Shown here: one piece after another, positions 1 to 11,856 of the stretch
How the letters are laid out: each line of letters starts with the position of its first letter
Numbering within the stretch: position 1 is the stretch's first letter
Source: Rhabditoides inermis
Taxonomy: Eukaryota > Nematoda > Chromadorea > Rhabditida > Rhabditidae
Reading direction: 5' to 3'
Length of the DNA: 64,000 nt
NCBI GenBank assembly: GCA_963966185.1
Contig: CAWZYM010000387.1
Location: 299,501-363,500 of the forward strand
Notes under the pieces: model-generated
What the model saw: only the letters and a program-made list of their open reading frames with translations
Databases searched by the model: none
Told to the model about the DNA's origin: nothing
Translations under genes and position numbers: made by a program

Positions 1-1553
1 TGGACAAAGTGGACATTGTCCGCGCGCGCGTCGCGCCCTCTTTCGGCGGTCGCCGTCGCTCGCTCGACGCAGCCACGTCTTCGCCCCTCTACCAGCACCT
101 ACTTCTATATCGAATCTCTACGTCCTGAAAGTTTCACGTCTCTATCTCTTTTCGCATTCTCGCAACGCCTCTCGCAAAATGGCTTTTTTTTCGGTCCCCG
201 TTACGCGACCCTGTTTTGCGCGCTCCCCAGCGCCTTTCACAGGACGCGCAGCGAGACGGCGTTTGCGCTGGCGTGTAGAGCGCATTTGAATTAGTATTGG
301 ACGCGAGGGTTGGCACCATTCCGGCTACTTTTGACTCCTGAAACAAGGACTTGAAAATGGGAAAAATTCTCGATGCGCCCAGTTGTCTCAACTATTTTGC
401 AATCGCACTCTAACCGTCTGCCGTGCTCTCTCGCCTACCCCGCCGCGATTGAATAGAGGCGATTTCTCTCTCCGAGTCACTCTTCTGGTGCTCGCCGCGC
501 GCGTATCTTTGCGTTTCATGACATGAAATTTGACATGCACCTTCTACTCACGTCATCTGACGTCTCCTCCAATTTTCAGCACGTTTCGCCGACTTTTGGC
601 GACTTTACACAGTAAAGGAGGCAGAATTGTCGTGTTTTCTCGACGGAATCAGATTCTCCGTGTCAGATTACCCCTACGCCAATAGAAACATTTCCAAATT
701 TGACCTCTACACGCCGGCTGGCACGTCATCGCGGGGTACACGGCGCCGAGGTGAGACTATGGCGGCGGGCTTCAAACAGAGTGAGGCGGTCGCAGTGGGT
801 CACAGGGTCAACCGATTGGAATGATCAATAGCTCTATCGATTCCTCTCGGCAATCCGAGTCTCCCTATCCACTTCTTGTTTCATAATTTTGAGTTTCAGT
901 ACTCAATTTGAAGGTCACAATTTCGTTCACTACAGTGATAAAGAAAGTGAGGTTAAAAGTCTTTGTAATCATCCAATTTTTTCAAACAAAAAATTAAATG
1001 ATTCCTCTCGACCGTCCGGATCTCTCTTTCCTACTCATACCACATGAATTTCACTTTCAGTACTGAAAGTCTCTCTCTCTCTCTTTCTCACCATACCCCA
1101 TAGTCCGTGAGGCTACAGTACTATGCATCAAACAGCGCCGGTCGCACACGGCTCTCACTTACTCTCTTTTCTCTTTCCCTCTCCTTTATCCGGATTTATA
1201 AGCACTCTCTCTGTCCTCCATTCCCTGAATGTTATTTGTCTACCGTCCTTCAATTGCGGGCACGCCCCAAGTCCGCTCACTCATTTTTGTTTCGCAACAC
1301 TCCGGTCACACAGTCTTCTGCCACTCGGCTTCTCCCCAAATCACTCACTCACTTACTCATTCTGTTCTCGCCTCGCCTCGCTGTTTTGCGCAAGCTGTTT
1401 CCAACATTTCCGTTCTCAGTGAATATCAGTTCAAGATTGATCTCTCTGTCTCTTGCTCTCTCTATGTGCTCTCTCTTCTTACCGTGCTCACTCTATTCTC
1501 TGTTAGTCTCTTTCTCTCTTTCTCTCTTTCTCTCTCTCTCTCTTACTCTCTTA

Positions 1554-1587
<34 letters not shown>

Positions 1588-1712
1588 TTCTCTCTCTATT
1601 TTTTTCCTGCGTGCAACCTTATTTTCCCTCACCATAGTTAGTGCATAGTTAGTCTCTCTTTCTCTTTTTTCTCTCTCTTTCTCAGATCTTCTTTGTTCAT
1701 AAGTAGTTGATA

Positions 1713-1763
<51 letters not shown>

Positions 1764-1857
1764 CCCTCTTTCTCCTGCGTGCACCCTGATTACTCCCTCG
1801 TTTTGCCTCCGACACCTCTCCCTCATCCTCGAAAAAGGTCCGTCTTAGTCAGTAGCT
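1..1857 (+). repeat. Array unit U0 (5'-truncated by the window edge)
   Basis: Macrosatellite unit lacking its promoter-like start. The first bases match the segment that follows the TATA box in U4/U5-type units. A short Arg-rich frame starts at ATG 179. A CRE-like palindrome (ACGTCA-TC-TGACGT) is at 550-563 and CCAAT at 569-573. The exon-like open stretch runs 580-750, between cag and CGAG|gtgaga. It has private changes (tacgcc for tattcc near 680, and acatttcc near 690). The 3' half is CT-rich with one copy of the tagtgcatagttagt module, and the unit ends in the conserved terminal block. Confidence 0.85.
550..573 (+). promoter_or_regulatory. CRE-like palindrome plus CCAAT (representative, U0)
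   Basis: ACGTCA-TC-TGACGT is a perfect inverted repeat of two CRE half-sites, followed five bases later by CCAAT. In each unit it lies just upstream of the exon-like stretch. It is intact in U0, U4-U6 and U10-U14. One arm is mutated in the U1, U2 and U3 classes. The same bases (ccaattttcag) also resemble a splice acceptor, so promoter and acceptor readings compete. Confidence 0.35.
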
Positions 1858-3422
1858 AGTCACTTGCTCTCTCTAGAGTGCGCGCGAGCACTCTATATAT
1901 ACTTTCGATCTTGAAAGTGGACATGTGACCAAAGGGGACATCGTCCGCGCGCGCGTCGCGCCCTCTTTCGGCGGTCGCCGTCGCTCGCTCGACGCAGCCA
2001 CGTCCTCGCCCCTCTACCAGCACCTACTTCTATATTACATCTTTAATCCCTGAAAGTTTCACGTCTCTACCTCTTTTCGCATTCTCGCAACGCCTCTCGC
2101 AAGATGGCTTCTTTTTTCGCGCGACCGCGTTTTGCGCGCTCTCCAGCACCTTTCACAGGCCGCGCAGCGAGACGGCGTTTGCGCTGGCGTGTAGAGCGCA
2201 TTTGAATTAGTATTTGACGCGAGGGTTGGCACCATTCCGGCTACTTTTGACTCCTGAAACAAGGACCTGAAAATGGGAAAAATTCTCGATCCGCCCAGTT
2301 GTCTCAACTATTTTGCAATCGCACTCTAACCGTCTGCCGTGCTCTCTCGCCTACCCCGCCGCCGCAATCGAATAGAGGCGATTTCTCTCTCCGAGTCACT
2401 CTTCTGGCGCTCGCCGCGGACGTATCTTTGCGTTTCATGACATGAAATTTGACATGCACCTTCTACTCACATCATCTGACGTCTCCTCCAATTTTCAGCA
2501 CGTTTCGCCGACTTTTGGCGACTTTACACAGTAAAGGAGGCAGAATTGTCGTGTTTTCTCGACGAAATCAGATTCTCCGTGTCAGATTACCCCTATTCCA
2601 ATAGAAACATTTTCAAATTTGACCTCTACACGCCGGCTGGCACGTCATCGCGGGGTACACGGCGCCGAGGTGAGACTATGGCGGCGGGCTTCAAACAGAG
2701 TGAGGCGGTCGCAGTGGGTCACAGGGTCAACCGATTGGAATGATCAATAGCTCTATCGATTCCTCTCGGCAATCCGAGTCTCCCTATCCACTTCTTGTTT
2801 CATAATTTTGAGTTTCAGTACTCAATTTGAAGGTCACAATTTCGTTCACTACAGTGATAAAGAAAGTGAGGTTAAAAGTCTTTGTAGTCATTCAATCTTT
2901 GCAAATAAAAAAAAGAATCCTCTCGGCCGTCCGGATCTCACTTTCCTACTCATACCATATGAATTTCACTTTCAGTACTGAAAGTCTCTCTCTCTTTCTC
3001 ACCATACCCCATAGTCCGTGAGGCTACAGTACTATGCATCAAACAGCGCCGGTCGCACACGGCTCTCACTCACTCTCTTTTCTCTCTTCCTCTCCTTTAT
3101 TCGGATTCATATGCACTCTCTCTGTCCTCCATTCCCTGAATGTTATTTCTCTACCGTCCTTCAATTGCGGGCGCGCCCCAAGTCCGCTCGCTCATTTTTG
3201 TTTCGCAATACACCGGTCAAGCAGTCTCCTGCTTTTCGGCTCCTTCCCCAATCATTCACTCACTCTGTTCTCGCCTCGCCTCGCTGTCTGTTTCCAACAT
3301 TTCGGTTCTTAGTGAATATGAATTCAAGAATGATCTCTCTGTCTCTCTGCTCTCTCTGTGCTCTCTATTCTTACCGTGCTCACTCTATTCTCTGTTGGTC
3401 TCTTTCTCTCTCTCTCTCTCTT

Positions 3423-3471
<49 letters not shown>

Positions 3472-3914
3472 TTTTTCCCTGCGTCGCTGTTTTGCGCAAG
3501 CTGTTTCCAACATTTCTCAGTGAATATGAGTTCGAGATTGATCTCTCTGTCTCTTGCTCTCTCTTCTTACCGCGCTCACTGCTCACTCTACTCACTATAT
3601 TCTCTCTCATATCTATCTGTTTCGTTATTAGCGCGTTAGGGCCGGCTCTCTCTCTCTCTCTCTTTCTTTTTTTCTTTCTTTCTCTCTCAGTACTCTGTAT
3701 CAAATACTCTGTATCAAACAGCGCTTAGCAGAACATATCATTTTAGTGCATAGTTAGTCTCTCTTTCTCTTTTCTCTCTTTCTATCTCAGATCTTCTTAG
3801 TCCAAAGGTAGTTGATAGTTTCTCTCTCTCTCTCTCTCTCTTTCACCCCTCTTTCTCCTGCGTGCACCCTTATTTTCCCTCACCATAGTTAGTGCATAGT
3901 TAGTCTCTCTTTCT

Positions 3915-3954
<40 letters not shown>

Positions 3955-3986
3955 AGATCTTCTTAGTTCATAGGTAGTTGATAGTT

Positions 3987-4032
<46 letters not shown>

Positions 4033-4128
4033 ACCCCTCTTTCTCCTGCGTGCACCCTCATTACTCCCTCGTTTTGCCTCCGACACCTCTCCCTCATCCT
4101 CGAAAAAGGTCCGTCTTAGTCAGTAGCT
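1858..4128 (+). repeat. Array unit U1
   Basis: Full unit of 2,271 bp. Inverted repeat plus TATATATA at 1874-1901. The ATG of the Arg-rich frame is present (agATGGCTTC near 2103). The left arm of the CRE palindrome is mutated (ACATCA for ACGTCA). The exon-like open stretch ends at CGAG|gtgaga near 2669. The CT-rich 3' part holds two tagtgcatagttagt modules, near 3744 and 3889. Near-identical to U7 and U15. Confidence 0.88.
1874..1901 (+). promoter_or_regulatory. Inverted repeat abutting a TATA-like box, type I (U1)
   Basis: Arms TAGAGTGC and GCACTCTA (8 bp, perfect) flank a 6-base CG-rich loop. The right arm runs directly into TATATATA. The same arrangement is present in U7 and U15. Core-promoter function is inferred from the TATA sequence, its place at the unit start, and the open frames downstream on the same strand. 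No start site can be read from sequence alone. Confidence 0.5.
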
Positions 4129-5715
4129 ATCTGCTCTCTCTAGAGTGTGAGACGCGCGCGCGAGCACTCTATATATATATATATATTATATATACTTTCG
4201 ATCTTGAAAATGGACATGTGACCAAAGGGGACATCGCCCGCGCGCGTGTCGCGCCCTCTTTCGGCGGTCGCCGTCGCTCGCTCGAGGCAGCCACGTCCTC
4301 GCCTCTCTACCAGCACCTACTTCTATATCGAATCTCTACGCCCTGAAAGTTTCACGTCTCTATCTTTTTTCGCGTTCTCGCAACGCCTCTCGCAAAGTGG
4401 CTCTTTTTTTCGCGCGACCCTGTTTTGCGCGCTCCCCAGCGCCTTTCACAGGCCGCGCAGCGAGACGGCGTTTGCGCCGGCGTGTAGAGCGCATTCGAAT
4501 TAGTATTTGACGCGAGGCTTGGCACCATTCCGGCTACTTTCGACTCCTGAAACAAGGACCTGAAAATGGGAAAAATTCTCGATGCGCCCAGTTGTCTCAA
4601 CTATTTTGCAATCGCACTCTAACCGTCTGCCGTGCTCTCTCGCCTACCCCGCCGCCGCAATCGAATAGAGGCGATTTCTCTCTCCGAGTCACTCTTCTGG
4701 CGCTCGCCGCGGACGTATCTTTGCGTTTCATGACATGAAATTTGACATGCACCTTCTACTCACATCATCTGACGTCTCCTCCAATTTTCAGCACGTTTCG
4801 CCGACTTTTGGCGACTTTACACAGTAAAGGAGGCAGAATTGTCGTGTTTTCTCGACGAAATCAGATTCTCCGTGTCAGATTACCCCTATTCCAATAGAAA
4901 CATTTTCAAATTTGACCTCTACACGCCGGCTGGCACGTCATCGCGGGGTACACGGCGCCGAGGTGAGACTATGGCGGCGGGCTTCAAACAGAGTGAGGCG
5001 GTCGCAGTGGGTCACAGGGTCAACCGATTGGAATGATCAATAGCTCTATCGATTCCTCTCGGCAATCCGAGTCTCCCTATCCACTTCTTGTTTCATAATT
5101 TTGAGTTTCAGTACTCAATTTGAAGGTCACAATTTCGTTCACTACAGTGATAAAGAAAGTGAGGTTAAAAGTCTTTGTAGTCATCCAATCTTTTCAAATA
5201 AAAAAAAGAATCCTCTCGGCCGTCCGGATCTCACTTTCCTACTCATACCATATGAATTTCACTTTCAGTACTGAAAGTCTCTCTCTCTTTCTCACCATAC
5301 CCCATAGTCCGTGAGGCTACAGTACTATGCATCAAACAGCGCCGGTCGCACACGGCTCTCACTCACTCTCTTTTCTCTCTTCCTCTCCTTTATTCGGATT
5401 CATATGCACTCTCTCTGTCCTCCATTCCCTGAATGTTATTTCTCTACCGTCCTTCAATTGCGGGCGCGCCCCAAGTCCGCTCGCTCATTTTTGTTTCGCA
5501 ATACACCGGTCAAGCAGTCTCCTGCTTTTCGGCTCCTTCCCCAATCATTCACTCACTCTGTTCTCGCCTCGCCTCGCTGTCTGTTTCCAACATTTCGGTT
5601 CTTAGTGAATATGAATTCAAGAATGATCTCTCTGTCTCTCTGCTCTCTCTGTGCTCTCTATTCTTACCGTGCTCACTCTATTCTCTGTTGGTCTCTTTCT
5701 CTCTCTCTCTCTCTT

Positions 5716-5758
<43 letters not shown>

Positions 5759-6201
5759 TTTTTCCCTGCGTCGCTGTTTTGCGCAAGCTGTTTCCAACAT
5801 TTCTCAGTGAATATGAGTTCGAGATTGATCTCTCTGTCTCTTGCTCTCTCTTCTTACCGCGCTCACTGCTCACTCTACTCACTATATTCTCTCTCATATC
5901 TATCTGTTTCGTTATTAGCGCGTTAGGGCCGGCTCTCTCTCTCTCTCTCTTTCTTTTTTTCTTTCTTTCTCTCTCAGTACTCTGTATCAAATACTCTGTA
6001 TCAAACAGCGCTTAGCAGAACATATCATTTTAGTGCATAGTTAGTCTCTCTTTCTCTTTTCTCTCTTTCTATCTCAGATCTTCTTAGTCCAAAGGTAGTT
6101 GATAGTTTCTCTCTCTCTCTCTCTCTCTTTCACCCCTCTTTCTCCTGCGTGCACCCTTATTTTCCCTCACCATAGTTAGTGCATAGTTAGTCTCTCTTTC
6201 T

Positions 6202-6241
<40 letters not shown>

Positions 6242-6273
6242 AGATCTTCTTAGTTCATAGGTAGTTGATAGTT

Positions 6274-6317
<44 letters not shown>

Positions 6318-6413
6318 ACCCCTCTTTCTCCTGCGTGCACCCTCATTACTCCCTCGTTTTGCCTCCGACACCTCTCCCTCATCCTCGAAAAAGGTCCGTC
6401 TTAGTCAGTAGCT
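4129..6413 (+). repeat. Array unit U2
   Basis: Full unit of 2,285 bp. The promoter-like region has a longer hairpin loop and an expanded TA run (4170-4194). The usual ATGG of the Arg-rich frame reads AGTGG (near 4396), so that start is lost. The rest follows U1, including two CT-embedded modules. Near-identical to U8 and U16, which differ mainly in CT-tract length. Confidence 0.88.
4142..4194 (+). promoter_or_regulatory. Inverted repeat with long loop and expanded TA run (U2)
   Basis: Arms AGAGTG and CACTCT enclose a 17-base CG-rich loop. The TATA box is replaced by a TA run of about 25 bases with one TT interruption. Copies occur in U3, U8, U9, U16 and U17. The change in TA length could alter any promoter strength. 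Confidence 0.45.
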
Positions 6414-8496
6414 ATCTGCTCTCTCTAGAGTGTGAGACGCGCGCGCGAGCACTCTATATATATATATATATTATATATACTTTCGATCTTGAAAATGGAC
6501 ATGTGACCAAAGGGGACATCGCCCGCGCGCGTGTCGCGCCCTCTTTCGGCGGTCGCCGTCGCTCGCTCGAGGCAGCCACGTCCTCGCCTCTCTACCAGCA
6601 CCTACTTCTATATCGAATCTCTACGCCCTGAAAGTTTCACGTCTCTATCTTTTTTCGCGTTCTCGCAACGCCTCTCGCAAAGTGGCTCTTTTTTTCGCGC
6701 GACCCTGTTTTGCGCGCTCCCCAGCGCCTTTCACAGGCCGCGCAGCGAGACGGCGTTTGCGCCGGCGTGTAGAGCGCATTCGAATTAGTATTTGACGCGA
6801 GGCTTGGCACCATTCCGGCTACTTTCGACTCCTGAAACAAGGACCTGAAAATGGGAAAAATTCTCGATGCGCCCAGTTGTCTCAACTATTTTGCAATCGC
6901 ACTCTAACCGTCTGCCGTGCTCTCTCGCCTACCCCGCCGCCGCAATCGAATAGAGGCGATTTCTCTCTCCGAGTCACTCTTCTGGCGCTCGCCGCGGACG
7001 TATCTTTGCGTTTCATGACATGAAATTTGACATGCACCTTCTACTCACATCATCTGACGTCTCCTCCAATTTTCAGCACGTTTCGCCGACTTTTGGCGAC
7101 TTTACACAGTAAAGGAGGCAGAATTGTCGTGTTTTCTCGACGAAATCAGATTCTCCGTGTCAGATTACCCCTATTCCAATAGAAACATTTTCAAATTTGA
7201 CCTCTACACGCCGGCTGGCACGTCATCGCGGGGTACACGGCGCCGAGGTGAGACTATGGCGGCGGGCTTCAAACAGAGTGAGGCGGTCGCAGTGGGTCAC
7301 AGGGTCAACCGATTGGAATGATCAATAGCTCTATCGATTCCTCTCGGCAATCCGAGTCTCCCTATCCACTTCTTGTTTCATAATTTTGAGTTTCAGTACT
7401 CAATTTGAAGGTCACAATTTCGTTCACTACAGTGATAAAGAAAGTGAGGTTAAAAGTCTTTGTAGTCATCCAATCTTTTCAAATAAAAAAACTAAATGAT
7501 TCCTCTTTCATATCTCGCGATTTTAGTTAGTAAAGCCGTCCGAATCTCACTTTCCTACTCATACCACATGAATTTCACTTTCACTACTGAATTTCGGTAG
7601 CAGCGCAAAAACAACGTTTATCTGCTCATATCTCGCGATTTTAGTTAGTAAAGATTGTATTTTGACGATGGAATCGAGTTCTTCGTGCCAGATTACATGT
7701 ATTGGCGTCTTTACATTTTAAAAATTCTCTTTAACAACCGTCTGGCACGTCGTCGCGGGGTGCACCGAGGAGCTCTCTTTTTCTCTCTTTCTCTTCACTG
7801 CGAACGTGGTGTCTTATCTTGGTAGTTCATAGTACGTTCATAGTCTCTCTCTCTCTTTCTCTCTCTCTCTCTCCCTGTCTCTCTCTCTCTCTCTATTCTT
7901 TTTTCTCTTTCCCTTGCCCGCCACAACATTTACACTGTTTTTTCCCACTCCGACTATGAGACTACTGTAGCCACATGAAATGTATCTATCTGATCACAGT
8001 CAGTCTCTTGAGAGACCTTTTTTAAAGTTCGAAACGTACACAACAAACTGGTAGGGTTGATCTGTTTTGATTTCACCAACCCGGAATAAAAAGTAATTGT
8101 GTATATCGCGCAGCAGTCTCGCCCGCCCCTGGCAAGGCACCAGTCAGAGAGAGTCGACTGTTTATGACCGGCCCCTCCTCTCGCGCACCGGACCATGTGT
8201 CACTCTGCTCTTCCCTTTCACTCACACTGATTTTGCTTGTGTTCTCGCCTCGCCCCGCTGTTGCGCGTACTCGTACTGCTTCCAAAATTTCATTTGTTAG
8301 TGAACATCACTTTGAGTTGTTTCTTTCTCTGTCTCTCACAATCTGTCTCTACTCTCTGCTCTTTCAGTTTTCATGCTCGCTCTCCACTCGCTATTTTTTT
8401 TGTCTTGCAGTTGCGGGCGCCCCCCAAGTCCGCTCACTCATTTTTGTTTCGCAATACACTGGTCACACAGTCTCCTGCCACTCGGCTCCTCCCCCA

Positions 8497-8528
8497 ATCA
8501 CTCACTCACTCACTCACTCACTCACTCT
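8497..8528. repeat. CACT/ACTC microsatellite in U3
   Basis: About eight tandem actc units, also in U9 and U17. U5 and U12 have about four units and U6-type units about three, so length follows unit subtype. Confidence 0.85.
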
Positions 8529-8729
8529 GTTCTCGCCTCGCCTCGCGGTTTTGCGCGAGCTGTTTTCAACTTCTCTGTTCTACTTCAAACATTTTTATAC
8601 CGTACTCCGAAGTCCGTACGGCTACAGTACTCTCAATAAAACAATAATCCGTCTACCTAAAACTGTTCGCTCATTTTCGCATCACAACGCTTCTGTCGCA
8701 CACTTTCTTCTCAGTGAGCATGTAGCTCT

Positions 8730-8762
<33 letters not shown>

Positions 8763-9173
8763 TTCTCTGCCTCTCACTCGTCTCTCTTTCTCAGAAAGAG
8801 AGACGCTCTTCAGTGCGAAGGTAGTGTCTTCTCTTCTTAGTTCATAGTTAGTTTATAGTTAGTTTCTCTCTCTCTCTCTCTCTCTTTCACCCCTCTCTGT
8901 AACTTTTTGACGCAGTGTTAACGCATTTAACGCACTGACTTTGCGTTAACGCATTGAAAATGTGTGGGGGTGGATGTAACGCAAATTGATGCGTTGGAGT
9001 GCGAGAAAGTGCGTAGTTCATAGTAAACGCGTTGACGCATTGAATATAGCGAGAAATTGCGTTGTTTCAGAAACAACTTTAAACGTTATGCAAATTTTTA
9101 GAATCCATTTTGTAGATATTACAATTCAATTAAAATCTCCAATAAACAAAACAAACACAACTTTAAATTGAAT

Positions 9174-11184
9174 TTTATTGATTAAAAAATTCAATCGATA
9201 CAAACAAAATCAACAACGCAGAATCGCTAATCAATAACGCATAATCCTGCTTGAAAGAGGCGATGGTGTCACGCCGTCGAGTAGCGCTCCTGCTGATCTG
9301 CAACACCCATCACAGGACCCTCTTATCCATACACTCAACTCTCTCTCTCTCTCTCTCTCTCTACCCACCAGTGTTCTTACTCTTCCTCCAGCACTTGTGC
9401 CACCTCGTCTTCGCTCATTGTCGACAGCAACGGAAGCTCGCGCCTAAATAGTACGGGGAATCATCGGGATCCAAGAAAATCACGAACAAATAGTAGCACT
9501 ACTAAGCGTTCTCACTTTTCCATGACGTCCTCTCCGAAGAGGCAGATGAACTGGTTGAGGAAACACGGCTTCACTTGACCCGGTGGTCGTCCATCGGCAG
9601 CACGCGCCCGCAGCGACGACGCGCCAACTCCGCCAGCACCTAACACATAACCATAAAAACACATAGTTCCGCGGAACGGGTCGATGAGTGACGGTTTGCA
9701 CAAGTACAAATAAAATACCTTAGGCTGTCCGGCAGACGCGACGATAATCCAGTACTTGTTACGCCGATGGACTCGAAGAGAGGGGAGCTCCTTGCAGGAG
9801 TCCTTGCCGGTAGGGACGGGTCTGTAAATGTAGAACTTGTCTCACATTAAAAAATCATTTTGTACAACGACATCTTGCAGGCGAATCAGTTTGAAAATTT
9901 CCAGGACACACATAATAAAACATGAGCAATGTGCAGACGAGAAGAGAAACACAGCACTGGCTGCAGTGTAGTGATCGTACCTGCGAGTAGTCGTCGTACA
10001 TGTGTCCGGCGCGTGGCTGCAGGTGAATGCCGGCGGCCGGCATCACCTCGGGATTGCCGGGTGTGACAGTCCGAGTCGCCTCTTGCCGACAACGCACGTT
10101 CAGAGTCGGCACCTGAGTGTATTCGCGATAAACAATTATTTAATAACGATAATGGTACACGAAATATCCTAAATGTACACAAAGAAGCGTACCTTCACGA
10201 GGAAAACACGACTAGCGACGCCCATATCGTTGTCCTCGAGACAGAATCGAACTGAATGACATCATTTACATTTAAATACAGTGATATACGTTTCCAAGCA
10301 TGTACAACAATGAAAAAACTTGTACTCACCTCATCGCTACGCTGTATTCAAAAAAATTCCGTCAGTTGATTCGCGCACGGCATCCTGCAACGGAGAAAGT
10401 GTTCGCAGAAAAACGCGATACGAAGTGATGCACGTGCCAACGAAAATTTCACAAACAAAGTAAAATACAACAAAGTAAAATACTAACAAAACAGTGAGAT
10501 GAGCGGAACTTCGGGCGGGCGGCGCTGCTGTGAATGAGTTTTTTTTCTGCTACGCTGAGTGTTGACGAACAGTCGGTAACCGTAATAAAATGTGCGTATC
10601 GTATTTTTTTCGCAACGTCGTGAATAGACCGCAGTGTTTCGTACATTTTACATTTTAGATTACATTTGAGTACATTTTAGACGATCGTACATTTTGTTTA
10701 AGCGGCAAAATGAATTGAACACGCTATGGTCCGGAGTTTACGTTTCAAACAACAAAAACACGCAAAACAACAAATGGGAAAACAGTAATCAACAACAGCA
10801 ATCAATAAGATATCACAACGATGTGGTGTGATATATTAGAATCTTTCATTTGAAAAGCAGACAGGCAGCTCGCCACTCTTTTTTCGTCAAGCTCACTCAC
10901 CGGTCGCGCGCAAGCAGCGCAATTTGGAACATAAGAAATCAATCCTTGATCGATGTGGTTATCCTACATGATCCAAATCTCATAAATTGTTTGCCACTGT
11001 GTATACAATATGCTTGCGCACGGTTTGTGCTCCTGGAGAATTGGAGAGGACTTTACACGACAACGAAACAATTTTTTATACTAAATAAGTTCGATGTAAA
11101 ATGAAATAGGATCGATCATGAAAATCAGAAATTCGGACTTACTTCGTGATGAGGTACAAACTTGGCACGATTTGCCAAAAGGCG
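9174..11184 (-). pseudogene. 3' part of an unidentified multi-exon gene, decayed, copy 1
   Basis: Eight minus-strand segments show GT-AG borders and matching phases: about 11184-11143 (..KFVPHHE|gtaagt, acceptor unclear), 11032-10901 (EHKPCASILY..), 10384-10330, 10251-10193 (RFCLEDND..), 10112-9981 (VPTLNVRC..MYDDYSQ), 9835-9719 (FYIYRPVP..SAGQPK), 9639-9516 and 9443-9377 (RELPLLS..SEDEVAQVLEEE, TAA). AATAAA lies at 9179-9174. Lesions: TAG at 10966-10964; TAG and TGA at 10339-10337 and 10333-10331; TGA at 9573-9571; and a frame change inside the seventh segment, whose start fits the sixth and whose end fits the eighth. Composition looks like a conserved globular protein. I do not recognise it. 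It is probably the C-terminal end of a larger host gene. Confidence 0.6.
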
Positions 11185-11856
11185 GGAGAGAGAAGGGGAG
11201 AGAGAAGAGGGGAGAGAGGGGGAGAGAGAGGGGGGAGAGAGAGGGGGAGAGAGAGGGGGGAGAGAGAGGAAGGGGAGGGAGAGGGGGAAAGGGAGGAGGG
11301 GAGAGAAAGAGGGAGAGAGGGAGAGGAGAGAGAGGGGGAGAGATGGGGAGAGAGAAAAAGAGAGAAAGGAGGAGAGAGGGGGGAGAGGGGGGCGAGAGAG
11401 AGGAAGGGGAGAGAGAGGGGGGAGAGGGGGGAAGAAGGGGAGAGAGGGAGGAGAGAGGGGGGAGAGGGGGGCGAGAGAGAGAGGAAGGGGAGAGAGAGGG
11501 GGGAGAGGGGGGAAGAAGGGGAGAGAGGGAGGAGAGAGAGGGGGGGAGAAAGGAGAAGAGATGGGGAGAGAGAAAGAGAGAAAGAAGGAGAGATACGGGG
11601 GAGAGAGGGGAGAGAGAGGAAGGAGAGAGAGAGAGAGAGGGAGAGAGAGAGGGAGGGGAGAGAGGGGGGAGAGAGAGGGGGAGAGATGGCGAGAGAGAAA
11701 AAGAGAGAAATAGGAGAGAGGGAGGGGAGAGAGAGGGGGAGAGAGAGAGGGAGAGAGAGAATGGGGGAGAGGGGGAGAGAGAATGAGGGAGAGGGGGGAG
11801 AGAGGGGGGAGAGAGGGGAAGAAGGGGGCAGAGAGGGGAGAGAGAGAGGGAGAGAT
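11184..11856. repeat. GA-rich minisatellite, copy 1
   Basis: 673 bp of almost pure purine on the plus strand, with runs such as gagagaggggg. An internal period of about 80 bp is visible: the gggggcgagagagag...gaagaagggg motif occurs near 11388 and 11467. It lies directly upstream of the first pseudogene segment, where on the minus strand it would be a pyrimidine tract. It gives long open frames in several phases that are translation artefacts. Mirror-symmetric purine tracts of this kind can form triplex (H-DNA); that is general knowledge, not shown here. Confidence 0.9.

Noticed and set aside
2059..2307. Minus-strand frame of 82-85 codons beginning MRQLGASRIF, present in most units
   Set aside because: It runs antisense to all promoter-like signals, loses its start in U6, U13 and U14, and its conservation follows from recent duplication of the DNA.
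3018..3728. Ser/Leu-rich open frames of 90-236 codons in the CT-rich half of most units
   Set aside because: CT repeats lack stop codons in most frames. The frames change length with CT-tract length and have no domain or consistent start.
1858..4128. LTR retrotransposon tandem (units as LTRs plus interior)
   Set aside because: No TG...CA long terminal repeats, primer-binding site, polypurine tract or pol-type protein frame is visible in the units.
7954..8196. Minus-strand frame of 74-88 codons (MVRCARGG..) in the long-form units
   Set aside because: No homology recognised and no promoter or splice support on that strand. It lies over the AATAAA-bearing module of the plus strand and its C-terminus differs by subtype.
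10449..10646. 65-codon minus-strand frame inside the TIR element
   Set aside because: It lies in what the pseudogene model reads as an intron and ends with a Cys/Leu-rich stretch from AT-rich DNA. It has no splice or start support.
10850..11104. 84-codon plus-strand frame inside the TIR element
   Set aside because: It is the shadow of the second pseudogene exon on the minus strand (11032-10901), which has good splice borders.
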